Positions 1-8,453 of a stretch of 64,000 nucleotides of DNA are shown here, in pieces (the stretch's first letter is position 1; each line of letters starts with the position of its first letter). Source of the stretch: Babesia bovis T2Bo (Eukaryota > Apicomplexa > Aconoidasida > Piroplasmida > Babesiidae); contig NC_010575.1 of the NCBI RefSeq assembly GCF_000165395.2, forward strand, positions 1 through 64,000, in the 5' to 3' direction. Under the pieces are notes generated by a model. The model ran no database searches. It saw only the letters and a list, made by a program, of their open reading frames with translations, and had not been told where the DNA came from. A program made the position numbers and the translations under genes.

Positions 1-571
1 CCCTAAACCCTAAACCCTAAACCCTAAACCCTAAACCCTAAAACCCTAAACCCTAAACCCTAAACCCTAAACCCTAAAACCCTAAACCCTAAACCCTAAA
101 CCCTAAACCCTAAACCCTAAACCCTAAACCCTAAAACCCTAAAACCCCTAAACCCTAAACCCTAAACCCTAAACCCTAAACCCTAAACCCTAAAACCCTA
201 AACCCTAAACCCTAAACCCTAAACCCTAAACCCTAAACCCTAAACCCTAAACCCTAAACCCTAAAACCCTAAACCCTAAACCCTAAACCTAAACCCTAAA
301 CCCTAAACCCTAAACCCTAAACCCTAAACCCTAAACCCTAAACCCTAAACCCTAAAACCCTAAACCCTAAACCCTAAACCCTAAACCCTAAACCTAAAAC
401 CCTAAACCCTAAACCCTAAACCCTAAACCCTAAACCCTAAACCCTAAACCCTAAACCCTAAACCCTAAACCCTAAACCCTAAACCCTAAACCCTAAAACC
501 CTAAACCCTAAACCCTAAACCCTAAACCCTAAACCCTAAAACCCTAAACCCTAAACCCTAAAACCCTAAAA
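1..571. repeat. Telomere repeat array (CCCTAAA)n
   Basis: About 570 bp of tandem CCCTAAA (TTTAGGG on the other strand), reading into the chromosome from base 1. Most units are the 7-mer. Scattered CCCTAAAA and shorter CCTAAA variants occur through the array, and the last units before 571 are mostly CCCTAAAA. This plant-type telomere unit is the one known for piroplasms, so the window begins at a physical chromosome end. Confidence 0.98.
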
Positions 572-774
572 CCGTCACATCTCTTACCCATATGAACCAT
601 GTACCCCACTTGGAATTTACCTTTATATTCGTTTAATTTCATACAAATCATACTCCATATCCCAAACCCTAATATTGTTACATCTCTTATCCATATGAAC
701 CATGAACCCCATATGGATGTTACCTCCATTTTCGTTCCACCCCATAAATACCACACTGCATAAACCCTAATATC
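572..774. repeat. Two degenerate ~100 bp telomere-associated units
   Basis: Two tandem, diverged copies (about 572-676 and 677-774). Each contains CATATGAACCATG preceded by a 'cacatctctta/t' block, and each ends in an aaaccctaat remnant of the telomere unit. They look like telomere-associated repeats that incorporated telomeric sequence. No coding signal is convincing here: the open frame on the minus strand has unusual composition and crosses the repeat. Confidence 0.6.
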
Positions 775-1428
775 CCCAGACGTGATCTGCCCAACAATAA
801 CTCTCACCCCAGGAACACCACATGACTTCAACCCCATGTGAGTCATCCACCATCACTCTATCTACCCCATATCACCTATACCATTCACCCTAGGAGCTCC
901 CGGTGGGCTACCCAGAGATATACTAGGTGCACTACATATACGGGTAACCCTAGGGACACCATTATGGCCTACAGCACTCTATGCCCTGGCCTATTCTATC
1001 TCTCCTAGCAGATCTCACTCTGGCGGAGTATGGACTAGGAGCCTATGTGGTGACAGTCAGTGAGACAATGGGTATCCAATAGTAGTGTACAGCCTATCAC
1101 ACGACTACTGTACTACTACCGCTACTATATACCTGGAAGATTACATGCTATCTGTTAATATCTCATTGGCGTATGTGCAATATGCCATGACCTATTTATA
1201 CATATATTATATGCAGAGTAGTACCATACGTGATAATAGATATACGCTATTGGATATTCATATGAACTATCTACTGCACTCAGTAATGCTAGTGTTGTAC
1301 ATATACATTACAATAGATACTCTATGCTTCTAGGGAGCACTTTATGCATACTACAGTGTACCTTTAATATATTAAATGTACGTTGATTATAGGTCACATG
1401 CCCAGGGGTACCTCTTAGATGATGTACA
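775..1428. other. Subtelomeric spacer without a supported gene
   Basis: The stretch between the telomere-associated units and the first gene. An 82-codon frame at 1085-1333 (+) is tyrosine/isoleucine-rich, with no signal peptide pattern or recognisable relative, and is probably chance. Nothing else is seen. Confidence 0.5.
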
Positions 1429-1905
1429 TTAATCTACATTTTTAGCAGTCATCCCCTTCAGCGATTTTCCACTGCGTTGTGAAATACACTTATCCTTTAT
1501 GTAGCTCCAGTTTTGTATAATAGCAACTGCTGTTATCGACACTAACACTATCACAATTGCTATTAGACCAGCCCACCAACCCGACTTAGCTGCTACCACG
1601 AATCCTGCCACTAATGCTATTACCAGTACTACTCCTAATATAGCCCAGTCCCTACATCTATCCTTACACCACTCCTTCCACCCCTTTGGACTCTCCTTGT
1701 TCTTTGCCACCTCATCACTAGTAGTACCCTCCACTACCACTACTTCCTCGCCAGGATCATCACCTTGAGCAACCTTCTCTGCCATGACCCAACTAGAACC
1801 ATGGTAATGTCCAGTCACTGGGCTCAGTGAGTCCAGTCTAGTATGGGTCCAGTCCAGTGGCCATAGGGCACCTAGGGCTACCACTAGGAGTGGACAGACC
1901 AACAT
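1429..1905 (-). CDS. Small two-TM protein with VESA1-tail-like N-terminus (copy 1)
   Basis: A 158-aa single-exon ORF with an ATG at 1905. Residues 1-20 are hydrophobic and run into a WPLDWT motif, the motif that follows the transmembrane helix of the complete VESA1-alpha encoded at 25851-29943. Downstream spacing of G, W, M and KV residues also matches the VESA1 cytoplasmic tail. A charged linker containing GEEVVVVEG follows, then two hydrophobic helices (about residues 88-106 and 112-130) and a C-terminus ending AKNVD. A paralog with the same ends lies at 12288-12773 (+), and the two share upstream sequence just before the ATG. Function unknown. It could be an independent small membrane-protein family or a ves-derived tail cassette. 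The shared segments are seen; their origin from ves is inferred. Confidence 0.7.
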   Translation of the reverse strand: MLVCPLLVVALGALWPLDWTHTRLDSLSPVTGHYHGSSWVMAEKVAQGDDPGEEVVVVEGTTSDEVAKNKESPKGWKEWCKDRCRDWAILGVVLVIALVAGFVVAAKSGWWAGLIAIVIVLVSITAVAIIQNWSYIKDKCISQRSGKSLKGMTAKNVD

Positions 1906-2155
1906 GGTTACGATGGTGGTGATACTGAGTAGTATTCGGTGGTAGTGTATAGTGGTATCCAGTGATACTATCTACGCTACTGCAGTACAGGTATTGAATG
2001 CCTATTATTGCATAATCTCACTAATTTCCAAATACCACTATCTACAATATACACAGTAGAAATTAGGCATCCACAGGGGATCTTCCAGTTTATATTGGGC
2101 CACCCAAAGTTGGGTCGTTCAATCTAATAGGGTGGTATTGATAGCACTGACAGTA

Positions 2156-3271
2156 CTACTCAGTTGCGATATCAGTGTCTGGTACCGTGTTCTCAGTAGT
2201 GTTAGTAGCCTCCAGACCCTTCTTCTTGGGGAGGCACCATCTAAGAAGACCACATCGGTATGCATACCACAGTGTTGGTATCATCAGTAGTAGTGAGTAG
2301 CCCAGAAGGGTGTATTCCACACCGTTAAGTTCGTTGTCATTGATAGCAATCTGTATAACTATCACTACCAGTGCTACAAGTATCACTGTTATTGCAAATA
2401 CCCCGAAGCACATGTTTTCCTTGGGCCAATGGAATATCCCCTTATACTCCAGGCAGTACCAGGTAATTACCAAGGAAACTAGATGCACCGCTAAGAAGGA
2501 GTAGGGTGTAACTCTAGATTGCGGTGACGTATGCTCCATAGTACTGACAAATACTGCCAATGACACCATAGAAGACACAGCTAGTGCTGATGCCATGAGT
2601 GTAGCAACCTCCGGGACCGTATATGGTAGCTTGAGTATAGTAGTCCAGATTAACGCTATGGCATAGAAATTTGTACAGGGTAAAAACATTTTCCCAAGGT
2701 ATTGAGGAGACGATAACTCGCTAGGCGCTCTTCCGTTAAGCGGTTTGCCTCCATAGATCCCAATTAGCGAGGCTATTGCTGCCACCAATGTCAGGATCAG
2801 AAGTACTACCACTATTGCACTACCATAACATACGTATTGGCTCTTGCAACATGGTCTACAGAATAAGTTACATTTCCAGCCACAGTATAGGGTACCACCT
2901 AGTATACCAAGTGTAACCGCTAATACCCCTGTAATACCGAAAATATAATATTTCGAAGTTCCTAATAAATAATCACTTAAATGCAAACCTATCCGCTCCT
3001 GTAATACCATTACCACTGCCACTACCTGTAGTAATACTAGTAATGCTAGTATTACCCAGTGGTACCAGGTCATTGGTGATACGAGGTACCCTGCCTTGTG
3101 GCATTGCCATAGACATACTCCGAGTAAGACAGTAGATAGTGTAGTAATGCTGGATAGTAACACCATAGCGTCGAATTCTTCTATCAAAGCCACCAATGAG
3201 CCCACTGCCTGGATGCATAGGTAGAGCCATAGTAGTACTAGTACTATAGTAGTACAAGTATTAGTTTCCAT
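2156..3271 (-). CDS. Multi-transmembrane protein, subtelomeric (mtm-type) family, member 1
   Basis: A 371-aa polytopic membrane protein with roughly nine to ten hydrophobic helices, short charged loops and a polar tail rich in Thr/Asn. The ATG is placed at 3271 (METN...); the frame opens slightly earlier but only with a GTG. It is a paralog of the proteins at 6123-7568 and 15916-17241. A shared block reads HWPKENMCFGVF here, YWPRDRVSCGVL in the second and YYNPDVITFGIF in the third, and a Gly/Cys-rich loop (CGWKCNLFCRPCC) lies near residue 150. It is shorter than the other two (441 and 481 aa) and lacks the conserved SAYQVN-CC block, so it may be truncated or divergent. Babesia subtelomeres are known to hold multi-TM families; the transported substrate, if any, is unknown. 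Confidence 0.75.
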   Translation of the reverse strand: METNTCTTIVLVLLWLYLCIQAVGSLVALIEEFDAMVLLSSITTLSTVLLGVCLWQCHKAGYLVSPMTWYHWVILALLVLLQVVAVVMVLQERIGLHLSDYLLGTSKYYIFGITGVLAVTLGILGGTLYCGWKCNLFCRPCCKSQYVCYGSAIVVVLLILTLVAAIASLIGIYGGKPLNGRAPSELSSPQYLGKMFLPCTNFYAIALIWTTILKLPYTVPEVATLMASALAVSSMVSLAVFVSTMEHTSPQSRVTPYSFLAVHLVSLVITWYCLEYKGIFHWPKENMCFGVFAITVILVALVVIVIQIAINDNELNGVEYTLLGYSLLLMIPTLWYAYRCGLLRWCLPKKKGLEATNTTENTVPDTDIATE

Positions 3272-3675
3272 GATGCGATAGGAATCCACAAAGTAGTACT
3301 TAGTAGTAGCTAATTAGTTACGAATTTCTGGGATTCCATGGTAGTACTAGGGTGGTACCCAACGGTACCCAGTGGTGGTGATGTGGTTAATCCAGGTGTC
3401 ATAAGCTGGAGACACCATTAGGAGAGACTTCCAGGGGCATATACCTCGCACAGGGTGTGGGGGATTGGAAGCCTTTATATGGTATAGTAAAGGGGAAATA
3501 ATGTAGTGGTGGTTTATCGGGTGGTGGTAGTGTGGAGGGCGGTGGTGTATAGGGTAGTAGTAGCCAGTAGTACTCGATAGTACCACTTAAATAGCAATAA
3601 TAAAATCACAATGCGTATCAACAGAACAACGTTGTTTGCTATCTTTCCCACATGACTACCTTAGGGAGTACTTAC
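3272..3675. other. Intergenic spacer
   Basis: The spacer between the mtm-type gene and the ves1-beta fragment. The 3648-3675 end still matches a ves1-beta intron (the AGTCATGTGG element), so the ves homology runs slightly past the exon. Small minus-strand frames are low-complexity (His/Tyr/Pro) and not believed. Confidence 0.5.
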
Positions 3676-4331
3676 CTGTAGCACTTTCCTGATTCAACCT
3701 ATCCAGGTCATAGCCCATGGCCGCCATGAATGAGCCGAGACCCTTGTCCACCTCATGTAGATTAGCTTCCTTGCTCCACCTATCACCATTCTTCCCTGTT
3801 AGGAACCCCAACTGACTGAGTCCACTCCAGATGAGACATACCGACCCTAGGAAAATACGGGCCAGGAGGTGGACCTCTGTAGTACTGTTAGTAGTTCTGC
3901 TACAATAACGTACCCTGTGCGGCCTTCACTGGGTCTGCAGGGATGCCAGCTACACCACTACCACCTTTACCACCTACTGCACTACCAGCACTTCCACTTC
4001 CTCCGGCACCTACTAGAGGGTTGCTCCACATGACTACCAATGGCTACTTACCAGTGGGACCATTGACTATGGTAGTCCATAGGGCATCCGTCTTGTTATA
4101 TGCCGACTGGTAGCATTTTTTGCCAGCGTTAGCTGTGGCACCAGTACCACACTGCTTGCATTCATGACTACCACCAATAGGACCGCCACAGCAGCCCGTG
4201 CCAGTACCACACTTCTTTCCTATTCCATTATCCCCCTTAAGACAACAGACTTCCTTGTCTTTCTCCCACCCAACCCACTTCTGTAGTCCCAGTGCCAACT
4301 GGTCTATCAGTGTCCCTATGACCTCGGTACA
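3676..4331 (-). pseudogene. ves1-beta gene fragment (exon 2 3' part, exon 3, exon 4)
   Basis: Three exon-like blocks collinear with the ves1-beta at 21777-25412: 4052-4331 (3' half of exon 2, with the QLALGLQKWVGW motif and the Cys-rich stretch ending QSAYNKTDALW), 3914-4009 (Gly/Ser-rich exon 3) and 3676-3876 (exon 4, ending YDLDRLNQES). Donor sites GTAAGT, GTACGT and GTAAGT and the acceptors are preserved, and intron phase is 1 throughout. The 5' exons and everything after exon 4 are missing. Homology stops near 4331 in a flank that also borders the truncated ves1-alpha at 8454. VESA1-beta is one of the two subunits of the variant erythrocyte surface antigen. This piece cannot make a complete protein but could supply sequence for segmental conversion; that role is inferred. 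Confidence 0.85.
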
Positions 4332-5130
4332 CTACGGTGGCTACCCTGAACATTCACAACTTTTATACTAAGCTTCCAGCAAAAGTGCTGCTAAACTTGT
4401 ATGAAACTTTTACAAACATTGTTAATAATATTCCATAAAAGTATCTAATTAACATACACTACACTTGTTCTTAAACTCTGAACAGCACTGTCACTAATCT
4501 ACCCATTACTATAGACAATGTCCCCTCACTAAGGTCTGTTTAGTGGGGCCATAATTTATGTTGGTGTTACCCTGGTGGGGTTTTTTAAATGGTGGGGGTG
4601 GTGTAGTGGTGGGGTTCTGGATAGTTGGTTAAAATGTAGGTTGGGCAGTTGATAGGCATTGATCTGTGTTTATAACAGAGAATAGTCTAGTCAGCGGGTA
4701 TTTAGTAAATCACTTCCAGGACCCTTGTAGTGATCACTGTGGATATCCTGATAGAGGTAGTGATATACACTACTGGAGAGGGTGGTGTACATTAGGGGTG
4801 GTGATATAAAGAGTATTAGACTCTAGAGTAATACACAATTTAGTAATATCACTGGATATCACTGTTGTAGAGTACTCTATAACGAAGTCACTTCCATGGG
4901 CCATTATGGATACCGTGGTTAGTGTGCTGTACCATAGTGGGCCATAACAGGGGAACTACGGAGTAGTATATATATATATATATATGTGCTAATGACTAGT
5001 GTTATTAACATAGCAGTAGAGAGTGTCTGTGGATGTTAATGTTAGTGTGGTTAGTACATGTATATGTGATGTGGCATAGCTGAACGCATGTAGCATTCTA
5101 GTAACTGACAGATGTTTAAGTAATATGATA
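4332..5130. other. Intergenic spacer with TA microsatellite
   Basis: No gene is supported. The first ~100 bp (4332-4440) is an inverted, diverged copy of 8341-8425. A (TA)n run sits at about 4969-4985, upstream of nothing obvious. Confidence 0.6.
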
Positions 5131-5601
5131 TTACAATGGCTGCATTACAAAAAAGGAAGTCCCGGAGTCGTTATTTAGCTGCGGGAAATCTTGCATAGCG
5201 ACGGTTGGCCGCTGCTTCTTCTCAATCCTGGAGAAACGCTCCCTAATACGTTTTTCCAATGCAGGTTCTATTGGTTCATTACAGTCCTCTGGCAGAGCAT
5301 CGAGCAAATCATGTGGTAAAATATAACATAGGGCATCCCTGTTTTCTGGTTTCGGTAATAGATACCAGTCAAGAGAGTACTTGGGTGGATCAGTTTTATC
5401 AGTGTTTTCTTGACTTTTAGTCTTCATTGGAATCGCTTTTTCATGGGACTTAGTAGTAGAGTTGTCTCTTTTACCAAAGAATCTGCTGACGAACGATTCC
5501 TTCTTTGGTTGCTCCTTGGCTACATCAGTAGATGTGACCGTGGCAGAGAGCCCGAATGCCACAACCACACAGAGTTTTGGTAATCTGTTAACGTTTACCA
5601 T
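5131..5601 (-). CDS. SmORF-like secreted protein, one repeat
   Basis: A 156-aa single-exon ORF. An N-terminal signal peptide (hydrophobic core VVVAFGLSATV, about residues 8-24) is followed by a Lys/Thr/Glu-rich linker and then a ~50-residue module beginning WYLLPKPENR and continuing LPHDLLDALPEDC...IRERF (about residues 80-127). The homologous protein at 14158-14859 carries three such modules. Size, signal peptide, single exon and position beside ves sequences fit the B. bovis SmORF family, small exported proteins that accompany ves loci. The family name is my recognition of this pattern, not a search result. Function is unknown; export to the host cell or parasitophorous space is plausible. 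The 27-residue tail after the module has no counterpart in the paralog. Confidence 0.75.
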   Translation of the reverse strand: MVNVNRLPKLCVVVAFGLSATVTSTDVAKEQPKKESFVSRFFGKRDNSTTKSHEKAIPMKTKSQENTDKTDPPKYSLDWYLLPKPENRDALCYILPHDLLDALPEDCNEPIEPALEKRIRERFSRIEKKQRPTVAMQDFPQLNNDSGTSFFVMQPL

Positions 5602-6122
5602 GTTTTTTGGAAACAGTTAGCGATGAGATTGCTAACTGTTGCACCTGATGTTGTCGTTGTGCCCCAGGTAAGGTACATGTGCCAAGAAATAAAGGTTACT
5701 CTACTATATAGTTTCCTAATGTAATGCGCTATGGCTATCTATGTTTTATGCTATTATTGTGATTGTGTCACTGTTAGGCGCTCATCAGATCAATATCACT
5801 AGTCCGGTAGACGGAAACTTCCATTGAAAAGGATATCACTAAACGGTAATGTCTTTTACTTGCCACAGTTTGGCAATCCTATTGTTTTCCACTAATATGT
5901 ACCCTTTCTATTGTCTGTGTTAGTTATCAATGGAACCAGATAGGTCATACCCCTGATGCTACATTGCACTAAGTCACACCACTGATAACAATAACCTGTA
6001 CTATAGTTAATCTTTCTAACCACCCTGGATGTTCCAACCAGCTAGAATGGTATCCACACGTTTAGCGACACCCTCTCTAGACTGTATCTGTAATAACAAC
6101 AGACTACTAACGATTAACTAAA
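5602..6122. other. Intergenic spacer
   Basis: About 520 bp between two minus-strand genes. It should contain the SmORF-like gene's promoter (just above 5601) and the 3' end of the mtm-type gene. No coding or RNA feature is recognised. Confidence 0.5.
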
Positions 6123-7568
6123 CTACATTAGAGCAGTGTTGTCCTCTGGTAACGGTACTTCGGTTACTATGTCTTCTGTACTATTGGCAATACTTTCTGT
6201 TCCCGATACTGCCTCATCACTACCCTGTAGCTGTGTTGAGCTACTACCGCTCTTCTTAGTGAAGCATCTGCCCTGGACAAGGCCACTACGGAAGCCATAG
6301 TATAGAGCACCACCAAATGTGATGATGGCGTATGCCACTAGGCAATAAACTTTTGCGTCTAAATCGGTACTACTTGCAGATAATAATTTGTCATGATAAC
6401 TTGCCACTCCTATCCACGTGACTAGCGACACCAAACTGAGCACTCCGCAAGAAACTCGGTCCCTGGGCCAATACTGTGACAAGGGTTCCTTGAAGTGTAC
6501 TATACCAAGTGCAGCGCCACATACAATGGCATGTAAGGTTAAGAGGGCAGAGCAATTCTCAGTCTGGTCCTTCTGTACTACCGCTACTACCAGTACCACT
6601 AATGAGTCTAGTACCAGCAGTACTAGCATAGTGTCCCACAGTGACAGATCCCAACGCCACAGCTCGTACTTGCCTGGAAATGGCATGCGATAGTGGCATA
6701 CTAATAGAGTGGCCACTAGTAGTACCAGGTGGAGCACTACTAGGCAATAGAAATCAGTGTTGCCGTTGTAGTACCCATATATGCCAATCTGCCCATTAGT
6801 ACCACTGATTATCACTATTAGTAATACCCCTAGGGCACTACCCAGGAGTACTAAGAGGAGGACATCCCACCTGGACCACGGGGTGCAGCACATGTTCACC
6901 TGGTAGGCACTCAGCACACTGCAACCTAGCAATACGTTGTTCAGCGACGATAGTATTTTGAAACAGGCAGTAGTATTGTTCCTGATGTTGGCTGTATCCG
7001 AGTGCCACGCCCCTGCGTAATAGTAATAATACCACTGCAGACTGGCGATATATCCAATGTAGCACAGAGTGGCTATTGATCCCAGGACGTAGAATACACA
7101 TTGCTTAATACTCATATCCTTGCTGAAGCATCCATTGAATATCAAAGTCACCACAAATCCTACGAAAGCCACTACCTGTAGGCACGATATGGCCACTACG
7201 ATATAGGCCGTCTTGTCAGCATTCTGGGTATAATTCGTGGTCAACGTGAAGGTAACGTAACATGCAGTGACCACAAGTATCATCCCAAAGGCTATCAGCG
7301 CCTTCATGGGTCTACATAGTGGCGTCTTCACATACTGGCAGTAGTACCCTAGTAGGTGGAGTCCTATATAGCATAGGAGTACCATGAAGGACAAGGTACT
7401 ACATAATGGATCTGAATTACCGTCACCGCCGTATCCACTACCATATCCCGTGGCTAATAATACCGTCCGTACTATGAGCGCCACTGCCATGGCAACGCCA
7501 AGTACCAGTACCACCATGAACATCCATTGGTACCATGGTAGTGCCTCTACAGTGTCTTGGGAAGACAT
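6123..7568 (-). CDS. Multi-transmembrane protein, subtelomeric (mtm-type) family, member 2
   Basis: A 481-aa polytopic protein with about ten hydrophobic helices spread along its length and a polar ~50-residue C-terminus rich in Ser/Thr/Glu. The start is MSSQDT at 7568. It shares LHLLGYYCQYVKT with LHFLGYKCRFMKL, and SAYQVNMCC with SAYQVNLCC, of the protein at 15916-17241. The YWPRDRVSCG block is common to all three family members. Helix order and spacing suggest one ancestral architecture. There is no transporter signature I can name. Its location beside truncated ves sequences suggests a rapidly evolving parasite surface or internal membrane family. Intron-free, like its paralogs. Confidence 0.8.
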   Translation of the reverse strand: MSSQDTVEALPWYQWMFMVVLVLGVAMAVALIVRTVLLATGYGSGYGGDGNSDPLCSTLSFMVLLCYIGLHLLGYYCQYVKTPLCRPMKALIAFGMILVVTACYVTFTLTTNYTQNADKTAYIVVAISCLQVVAFVGFVVTLIFNGCFSKDMSIKQCVFYVLGSIATLCYIGYIASLQWYYYYYAGAWHSDTANIRNNTTACFKILSSLNNVLLGCSVLSAYQVNMCCTPWSRWDVLLLVLLGSALGVLLIVIISGTNGQIGIYGYYNGNTDFYCLVVLHLVLLVATLLVCHYRMPFPGKYELWRWDLSLWDTMLVLLVLDSLVVLVVAVVQKDQTENCSALLTLHAIVCGAALGIVHFKEPLSQYWPRDRVSCGVLSLVSLVTWIGVASYHDKLLSASSTDLDAKVYCLVAYAIITFGGALYYGFRSGLVQGRCFTKKSGSSSTQLQGSDEAVSGTESIANSTEDIVTEVPLPEDNTALM

Positions 7569-8453
7569 TGTGAAGGGTAGCGATATGGAGAGGTGCTGTG
7601 ATGTAGCACTATGGCAGTACCACTACCGGTACTAGTGAGTACTACTATTCGGTGGTACCCAGTGGAATAGGCGGCGTATTACAACAGGGGCTCAAGTGGT
7701 GATGCCCCATGATGGCATCACGGGAAGGGGAAAGGGTAGGGTAGGTATTCAGTGGCGGTGAGGCAGTGTGGTTATGTAGGGAGTGGAGGTAGGGGTGGTG
7801 GATGGTGGAGGTTGTAATAGGGAATAGGTGGTGTTATGTACGATTAGGGATGCTATGTAGGATTGTAGGTGTTCTTGTAAGGGATAATAGGTGTTATATT
7901 ATGTAGAAGATATTATATATCAATATAGACATTGTTATGTAATGTTATGGATGTCATATAGCATTGTAGACATGTTATAAGGAATAATAAGCGTTATATA
8001 GAATCATAGACGTTGTTATAGGTAATAATAGGTTTTATATTGCACTATTGATGTTATATAGTATTCTAGACATTCTAATGCAGAATCCCTGTAGTACGAG
8101 GTAGTAATCACTGATATGATAACGACGAAGTTAATGAATAAGTAGCTATATAATGGTTATCTAGTGACCAAGACGTTGCTAGTCACCATGATACGGTAAT
8201 AGCTATATAATGTTATCCCCAATAGAAATAGAATGTCCTACTACAGGACTAAACCGTATTCAGAGAAAACACAAAACGTTCACTACTCAGTACAGTAGTA
8301 ATGACACTGTAGAAGCTAGTTTAATAAAATATCCATAAAATTTTGATAGCATTGTTAGTGACACTTTTAGTAAAAGATTCATGGAAATTTAGCAGTACTT
8401 TTGCTGAAAGTTGAGTATTATAGTGCCAGATGTTCAGGGTAGTCATCTAATAA
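7569..8453. repeat. Divergent spacer with degenerate GTTATAT-type repeats
   Basis: The spacer between the mtm-type gene (-) and the truncated ves1-alpha (+). From about 7800 to 8080 there are loosely periodic units of the form 'gttatat-agNATTgtagaNatt' about 50-65 bp apart, too diverged for a clean consensus. From 8341 to 8425 the sequence is an inverted copy of the flank at 4332-4440. No gene is seen. Confidence 0.5.

Noticed and set aside
1..571. Direct repeat array considered as CRISPR
   Set aside because: It is uninterrupted 7-bp telomere repeat without spacers, at the end of a eukaryotic chromosome.
544..846. 100-codon minus-strand frame at the telomere edge
   Set aside because: It runs into the telomere repeat and crosses the degenerate subtelomeric units; the translation is repetitive and has no signal peptide or conserved motif.
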